Below, piece by piece: positions 57,796 to 64,000 of a stretch of 64,000 nt of DNA. Made by a program: the position numbers and the translations under genes. Within the stretch, counting starts at the first letter, position 1. Every line of letters starts with the position of its first letter. The notes beneath the pieces were generated by a model. The model saw only the letters and a program-made list of their open reading frames with translations. It made no database searches and was not told the origin of the DNA. This stretch comes from Carposina sasakii (lineage: Eukaryota; Arthropoda; Insecta; Lepidoptera; Carposinidae). The stretch is from contig CP053170.1 in the NCBI GenBank assembly GCA_014607495.2, positions 3,410,001 to 3,474,000 of the forward strand, given 5' to 3'.

Positions 57796-58985
57796 TGCCC
57801 GTAGTGTATACAGTGTATGGTTTTGCCATATTCTTTATGATAGCGTGGGTGTGCCTTTGGTTACTTCATCTAATGGCTCTTTCTTATTCTAAGTGGAAGC
57901 TTCACCGAACAATAGACCGGTCGCCGCCTGAGCAGCCGTACCCGGGGGTCTCGATCCTGAAACCTCTGACCGGAATCGACCCGAATTTGTTTTCGAACCT
58001 TGAGACGTTTTTCACTTTGGACTATCCGTGCTACGAACTGTTATTCTGTGTAGATAATGAAAACGATCCAGCGGTGATGTTAGTGAATAGTCTCATACAG
58101 AAGTATCCGAAAGTGGAGGCGAAGTTATTTATCGGGGGACTACGCGTCGGAGTAAACCCTAAGATCAACAACATGCAGCCGGCGTACCTGGCGGCGGTGC
58201 ACCCCATGATCCTGATAAGCGACGCCGGAATCCGCATGCGGGACGATACCCTCCTAGACATGGTGCAAAACATGCGGGAAAACGTCGCCATAGTGCACCA
58301 AATGCCGTTTACGTGCGACGCGGAAGGCTTCGCGTCGGTGTACGAGAAGATTTACTTCGGCACGGCACAGGCGCGATTATACCTCAGCGCAGATCTGCTG
58401 GGTATAAACTGTCATGTCGGGATGTCATCGCTGGTGCGGCGCTGTGCGCTGGAGGAGGCGGGAGGCATGGTGGCTTTTGCAGACTATTTGGCGGAAGACT
58501 ACTTCATGGCGCAGGCGGTGCTGGCGCGGGGATGGAAGCTGCGCGTGGCATCGCTGCCTGCGCTGCAGAATGCGGGCGCGCGGTCGGTGGCCGCGCTGCA
58601 GGCGCGGCTGCGACGCTGGGCGCGCCTGCGCATGGCCATGGTGCCGGCCGCCACGCTGCTGGAGCCCCTCAGCGAGTGTCTGCCCCTCGGCGCCGGCGCC
58701 GCCTGGGCCGCTGGCGAACTCTTTGGAGCCGAACCGCTGCCCTTCTTCCTCGTACACCTCCTTGTGTGGTTCCTCTCAGACTGGTTAATGTTAAGTTCGG
58801 TGCAAAACGGTTCACCACCGTTCACCAAAGTGCAGTTTTTACTAGGATGGGTGTGGAGTGAGTGCTGTGCTCCGTTTGTGTTGCTGTCCGCGATATTGAA
58901 CCCTGAGATCTCGTGGCGGACTCGCACCTACCGACTGGATTGGGGCGGGCGTGCTCACGAATTAAAAGCTAAACTCAAGTGTTAA
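57792..58985 (+). CDS. GlcT: ceramide glucosyltransferase, 397 aa, single coding exon
   Basis: Transfers glucose from UDP-glucose to ceramide on the cytosolic face of the Golgi, the first step of glycosphingolipid synthesis (family knowledge). Start chosen at the first in-frame ATG (MMPVVYTVYG), with a second Met right after; an in-frame GTG upstream is not a credible start. One N-terminal membrane segment (about 3-29), then the GT21 core: KPLTGIDPNL, D1 in CVDNENDP (Asp88), LFIGG..VGVNPKINN, D2 in ISDAGIRM (Asp144), GMSSLV, D3 in LAEDYFMAQA (Asp236), and RLRRW (272-276), the (Q/R)XXRW motif. C-terminal hydrophobic segments follow, then EISWRTRTYRLDWGG. Length matches human UGCG (394 aa). The 3' half is strongly GC-rich (GCG, CTG codons) unlike the window average. 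The lack of introns is unusual for a gene that is multi-exon in vertebrates. Confidence 0.96.
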   Translation: MMPVVYTVYGFAIFFMIAWVCLWLLHLMALSYSKWKLHRTIDRSPPEQPYPGVSILKPLTGIDPNLFSNLETFFTLDYPCYELLFCVDNENDPAVMLVNSLIQKYPKVEAKLFIGGLRVGVNPKINNMQPAYLAAVHPMILISDAGIRMRDDTLLDMVQNMRENVAIVHQMPFTCDAEGFASVYEKIYFGTAQARLYLSADLLGINCHVGMSSLVRRCALEEAGGMVAFADYLAEDYFMAQAVLARGWKLRVASLPALQNAGARSVAALQARLRRWARLRMAMVPAATLLEPLSECLPLGAGAAWAAGELFGAEPLPFFLVHLLVWFLSDWLMLSSVQNGSPPFTKVQFLLGWVWSECCAPFVLLSAILNPEISWRTRTYRLDWGGRAHELKAKLKC

Positions 58986-60256
58986 TCTGCCCCCTACTTA
59001 CTCAAAAGCTTTAATTTGATGAATGTCTATGTTACATAATGTGTGGGTTTTGAATGTATGTTATTGTTAGATTAAGGTTTTACTTTAATTAATAATTTTA
59101 TTTATAGTTTTGAATGTATATAGGTAACAACTCAGATAACATAAAAATGTTGTGCATAGAACAGAGAGAAGCAGATATAGAAGTACAGTACTGTGTTATG
59201 TAAACACATACTTGTTATCTTCTTTTTGTTAACTTCGTTGTAATTGAGCAACTCTTTTTTGTTATGCTGCTGGTGATTGTTGATTTTATTTTTAGCTACA
59301 TTTTTAGAAGCACTTTTGTTGTATTTGATTTGGATGGTAATTTGTTACCGCTAGCTATTGCCATATTATTTTCTAGAGCAGGAAACAGGTTATCATGTGA
59401 TATCTGGATACCTGGTAAGCGGTATGAGCCATATCACTTGTGATTCATCAGCTTATCATTATCTACCTATGTTATATGTAACATTTGTATGATAAAGCCA
59501 TACCTAAATATTCTAAATATGAATCATTTATTATGTATGATGGTGATTTGATTTAAAATTCGTTGGAACTAATCAAAACCTATTGAGACAGGGAACCACA
59601 ATTTGTACAAAGTATTTACCATAATAAAACAACAGCCAAAATATACCCTATTCCAAACAGATTAGACTAGAACATTTTAAATAATATCCTGTAATCAAAT
59701 CAAAATTAGACCACTCAGATGTTTGAAAAAGTTGTTGCAGTCTATTTGCAGTCACATGATTTGAATATTGATAACATTTCTAAATAGGTTTAGGATAGGG
59801 TATAGATTTATCTAAGAGGAACAAGCATTATTAAAAACAGCACCTGGCAATAATAATTTCCTTTATTTTATTTTGATGTAAAATGTCATTAAATTATCTC
59901 TTTGCTAAGAGAGAGATACTTTCTGAAAACAGACACAGTTATTGTAACTTTTTTTTTTACAATTAGCTAGGCAAACATTTGACCGCCATTGTGCCTGATG
60001 TTAAGCAAGATGCGGCCTAGAGTGGTACCACCCTACATGTTTGCCTAGAAAGTGCCTATTCACTCTAGCTTTGAAGAGACCAATGTTGTAGTGCTCGGGA
60101 AATACATTGGCAGGAGGTGCATTCCACCCCTTAGCTGGAACTTGATGTAAACATAAAACAATTAGGTATTTGGTTTAAAAACAAGAAAATGTTTTGAAAT
60201 CCAACCTACACACTTGTTTACATTATTGACAATATCACAGTACATATTTTGTAAAA
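58986..60256. other. GlcT 3' UTR and downstream
   Basis: AT-rich; TTTTTTTT near 59948-59957. No coding signal. Confidence 0.4.
59623..59628 (+). terminator. candidate GlcT poly(A) signal
   Basis: First clear AATAAA after the GlcT stop, giving a 3' UTR of about 640 nt. Other hexamers lie further on, e.g. near 61436. Confidence 0.3.
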
Positions 60257-60517
60257 TCATCATCATCATCAGCCTATTGCAGTCCACTGCTAGACGTAGG
60301 CCTCCCCCAGGGCACGCTACAAGACTGCCATGGGGGGTACTTGCCCATAGTCACCACACTGGGCAGGCGGGTTGGTGACCGCAGTTTGTACTTTGGACTA
60401 TGTTGTCAACACGGGAGGCGCTGCTGCCCACCTTCCGGAAACCCTTAATCGCCTCGTACGATACCCACGGGCAGACATGGGGTGGTACGAATTCTACTCT
60501 GCCGGCACCACGCGGCG
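60257..60517 (-). mobile_element. family A repeat, nearly full
   Basis: tcatcatcatcatcagccta to tctgccggcaccacgcggc; downstream of GlcT. Confidence 0.75.
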
Positions 60518-63500
60518 TGTACTGAAACTTATAGATTTTTCATCTCACATTGATATCATATTATTATAAAACTGAAATTCAGCAGTGTTGCAGCTTTCCC
60601 TTAATTACTGTGAGATTTTCAATAATAATAAATGTGTAGTTTAACACTGCCTTTTCACCAAAAATGTGCAATCCCACATTGCTATGCATTGATATGCACC
60701 AAACATATTCATTGGTACATGATGTCAAACATATAACAAGGCAGCATAGCACATCTTCAGTGGAAAGGCAGCCTTATGCTGAAACATGGATTTAAAATTG
60801 CTTAGACAAGGCCATTATTAATTTGTAAGGTCATGTAGGTTACATACTTAGGTAATTGAGACAACCAAGGGCAAAGGTTTCATTAAAATTAGGACTAATT
60901 TGTTTAAATTAACTAGTAAGTCATAGGAAATGCCTGATATTATACAGGTTTGGGGATTTAAATATGTAGTTGGTATATTATATTCCAACTTTATTTAATT
61001 CTAGTTACTTTATTGTATACAGAAAATGTGCAATAATAGTTTTTATGTTGCCTATTTTAATTTGATGTTTTTGCCCCTAAAAATTTACTATGGTCTTGTT
61101 TCCAAGTAGATTTCTGAGCTATCCTTTACTATTGGTTATTATGATTAATCTTGAAAGAATAGGGAACTATTTGCTTACCCTTGAAGGGGTTTATAGTGAG
61201 TTGTCTAGCTATTTACACATATGTGACACCAATTTGGCCCATGCTCATTTATTTGCATGGAACAGCAATTTATAAATTAAACATAAAAATATTTTGAATC
61301 TTTAATATAAAGAACACCTTGTTTGAATGAATCGCAGACAAAGGAAGCTATTTTTCAAGACAACTTAAGTGCATTTGTTTCTGTGCTGTCCCATGCCAGG
61401 AAAGTGAGTGTGTGTGTGAAAAATGCCTATTTAGCAATAAATAGTTGTATAGAATTGTACAAATTATGAAAATTGTATGTAAAATTTTATTCCAGTGCTA
61501 TATCTACGCGATTCTTTTCTAAAAAATATACAGGGTTACTCTCTCTAAAGGTATGTCCACACTGGGGTATAATACTTTTCAGACAAGTTGTAAAATTATG
61601 TAATTTGTATATAAATATTAGGAAGAAAATTGTATAGTTGAGCTCTTTGTATATCCTATTTATAGTGTCATACATGCTATGCCTATATTTGACCAAACCC
61701 CTGGTGTGGACATTTAGCAAAAGCATAGGTATGTGTACAGTTTTTTAGATTTCTCGAACAATACAAACTAAACACTTTTATAATTTATCTATTTATTAAA
61801 TGTTTTAGAACTTACACAACCTATTTATTTAAAATTGTCTTAAGAGAAAATGGCTGTACATAAGTGATAAGTTTTTTAAGTAATGTATTTAGTTTTTGAT
61901 ATCTAAGAGACTGTATACATGGCTTATAAGAAATATAATTTATTCCCACTACATATCTTGATTTGTTTATAGTCACATACCTGCTTGTTTGTTTTTGATT
62001 TGACCAACATAGTAAACAAAGTATGGGAACTAATGGTAAGTTATTCTACATTGTCAGCGCATGTTCGCCTTTTTCCGTCGCTCAGAATTGTTATTGGTGA
62101 GAAAGATAGCGGGAAATAAAGCTATAAAAGTAAAATTGAGCAGTTTTCGCACTGACATGCTCTTTGCTGACATGTCGCATCTCTTCGTGGTAGCTTACGT
62201 AATACTTTTTTAAGCCATCAGCGAATATTCTAGAATTTTTGCTATCGCATTGCTTTTGCTAGATACGTAATATGGAGCGAGTTATATATCTTTCTCCCTG
62301 AAAACTGCTTACACATAGTTATATATATTCATCTAAAAAATTGTTTACTGCTGGTCAAGTCAAATATAGATTTGTTATCCGAGTGAGATCTTATCAAATC
62401 CGAGTGATATTCAGTGTTAGCGAATTATCTTAAGTGTCGAGGATATTGCTTACCTACAGACCGAGTAGAAAACAAATACAGAACGAAAAGATTCTACGTG
62501 CAAGCCATAAAATTAAGTTGGGTTTTCTGGGACAACAGCAATTTACGAGCGATCGCAAAGTTAGCGAACATTTCCACTAATAGGGTTTTGACTTCATCAC
62601 GTCATTTTACGAACGCGCTAAATGAAGGCTTCCTATTAGAGATAATCTTTTTATTTTACACAGATTTTTTCTTTATTATACACAGAAAACCAAAAGATAA
62701 TCCACAAAGGCGAGCTTATCTAACAGAAAATAGACGGACAGAAAAAGGGGTTCGCGATCGCTCGTAAGTTTTTGCATTGCCCCTGTATTCTAGTACCTCT
62801 GGATTGTTTGATGTACCTATATTTTGGAGCAGGATTTCAGGAAAAGGTCTGACATGGGACCAAATTTTAATGATAGTTTTATAATTATTTTAAACTGTTT
62901 TTTTTTTAAACGTTGTTTATTCATATGGTATTTAGCGGAACTGCGGTTTAGACGAGATTTAATTCCATCAAAAACATTACTTTTAAATATTTAAAAACCC
63001 TAACACATCTAAAATGACTTTATCGGTAAGTAATTTTAAACAGCCTCGCTCTACTGAATACAGACAAAACACAAGTTTTTACTTGACCTTCAAGCCCTTA
63101 AGAAAAACTACCAAAAAACTGTCGCTCTATTGTACCATACTACTAATAGGATCATACTCAAAATAGGTCGTTTTTTTTTCTAACGATCAGATAGCCTATA
63201 TGAAGCTAAACTATTGGAAAATCGTCCCTTAACAGTACAAGATATGCTGCAATTAAAAGAGGTACATACCTTCCCTATCTTTGAACACGAGACTACTTCT
63301 GATTTTAAATAATAAGCAATTCTAAGTCGCTACTACATGGACGTAGAACATTTTTGTGAACTATGCTTTTGTGATCTTGTAGTTTTGGCCACCCCCTTTT
63401 GCGAACACAGCCGTGTGTTTGTTTAGTTTTAATTATGTACGTTGGTTTTAATAGGGTAAGGTCGCCTGTATAGATAGGTATTAGGATTATGTGAATGTAG

Positions 63501-63692
63501 TCTTCTTCAGACATCTAGCGACCAGTCACAAGTTAGGAAATATGTCGTGGCCTAGGGCCACGCTGTTTTCCCTTAGGCGCAGGCATTGCTTCATGGGCGC
63601 AGGCCACATATAAATGGCGTCGGGCGCGGACATGGCACCAGCGGCTTCCTAATACATTCAAATTTCATACCAAGTGCATACAAATATAACGC
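60518..63692. other. right flank, no gene seen
   Basis: AT-rich. The longest open stretch (62414-62767) starts without ATG and looks non-coding. Confidence 0.4.
62150..62285. mobile_element. MITE family P, decayed
   Basis: tttttgctatcgcattgctt and ttgctagatacgtaatatgg at the right; left end unclear. Confidence 0.45.
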
Positions 63693-63766
63693 AATTAAGG
63701 ATAAACGGAATGTCGTGGCTTGGGCGTGGACATGAATGAGCCACGACATTCCTTTTATCCTTAATT
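63693..63766. repeat. hairpin, 28-bp arms, one mismatch, 18-base loop
   Basis: aattaaggataaacggaatg... pairs with ...cattccttttatccttaatt. Confidence 0.8.
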
Positions 63767-63792
63767 TTGGGCCAAGAGATTATCAAGCAAGA

Positions 63793-63974
63793 GTCAAGAC
63801 ACACATTTAACACGCCACGCGATAACACGCCGAAAATGTATGTGGAGTGTGGATCGCGTGGGGTGTAACAGTGTGTCATGGGCCATACATATATGTAAAA
63901 TGTATGTCATTGATATGTACTCGTACATACTGACACGCGTGTTGTCACGTCGGGTGTTAACAGTGTGTCTTGAC
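63793..63974. mobile_element. MITE family U
   Basis: gtcaagacacacatttaaca / tgttaacagtgtgtcttgac. Confidence 0.65.
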
Positions 63975-64000
63975 CCTCCGATTCTAAACCGTGGTTCCGT

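Noticed and set aside
58313..58861. 182-codon plus-strand frame and several antisense frames in GlcT
   Set aside because: Shadow frames caused by the GC-rich GlcT 3' half.
62414..62767. 117-codon open frame downstream of GlcT
   Set aside because: Begins at GTG, no domain, AT-driven composition.
1..64000. CRISPR arrays, operons, ribosome binding sites or viral genes
   Set aside because: Spliced insect genes and eukaryotic repeats throughout; no spacer-repeat arrays and no recognisable viral coding sequence.

Overview
The window is eukaryotic nuclear DNA from a lepidopteran insect (moth or butterfly). It is AT-rich and its genes are split by long introns full of short interspersed repeats. 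These include the abundant lepidopteran repeat with the core GTCCACTGCTGGACGTAGGC that ends in (TGA)n, several families of non-autonomous DNA transposons (MITEs), and tRNA-headed SINEs. The four genes encode insect-type proteins with lepidopteran-looking intergenic repeats. I cannot name the species.

Four protein-coding genes could be rebuilt exon by exon. In each spliced model the reading phase closes at every junction. (1) d4/DPF, the BAF-complex double-PHD-finger subunit, minus strand, 30267 to 4457, 11 exons, 497 aa. (2) NF-YC, the histone-fold subunit of the CCAAT-binding factor, plus strand, 30822 to 38585, 8 exons, 279 aa. (3) A SYCP2-like meiotic chromosome-axis protein, minus strand, 56809 to 41005, 14 exons, 2026 aa. 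(4) Ceramide glucosyltransferase (GlcT/UGCG), plus strand, 57792 to 58985, one uninterrupted coding exon, 397 aa.

Layout: d4 and NF-YC are divergent, with 554 bp between start codons. NF-YC and the SYCP2-like gene converge with about 2.4 kb between stops. The SYCP2-like gene and GlcT are divergent, with about 1 kb between starts. The genes do not form a pathway: two act on chromatin and transcription (d4, NF-YC), one in meiosis, one in sphingolipid synthesis. What they share is two bidirectional promoter regions.

Almost everything else is intron or intergenic repeat. Families B, D and E end in TACAGGGTG at TA sites. Family P comes with two different interiors. Family F is a foldback MITE. 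Family G is a hAT-type MITE with perfect or near-perfect 8-bp target duplications, and an 848-bp hAT-like element (H) is nested inside one G copy. SINE families are J, K and M. Family A ends in (TGA)n, family I in (ATGT)n, and family C is a non-LTR-type 3' end.

The most interesting items are: a hammerhead-ribozyme-like fold inside an 87-bp-arm foldback element; the full SYCP2-like gene; a minisatellite grown out of the last codons of d4; a GC-AG intron in NF-YC; a SINE that appears to supply the NF-YC poly(A) signal; and a 14-codon uORF whose stop overlaps the GlcT start codon.
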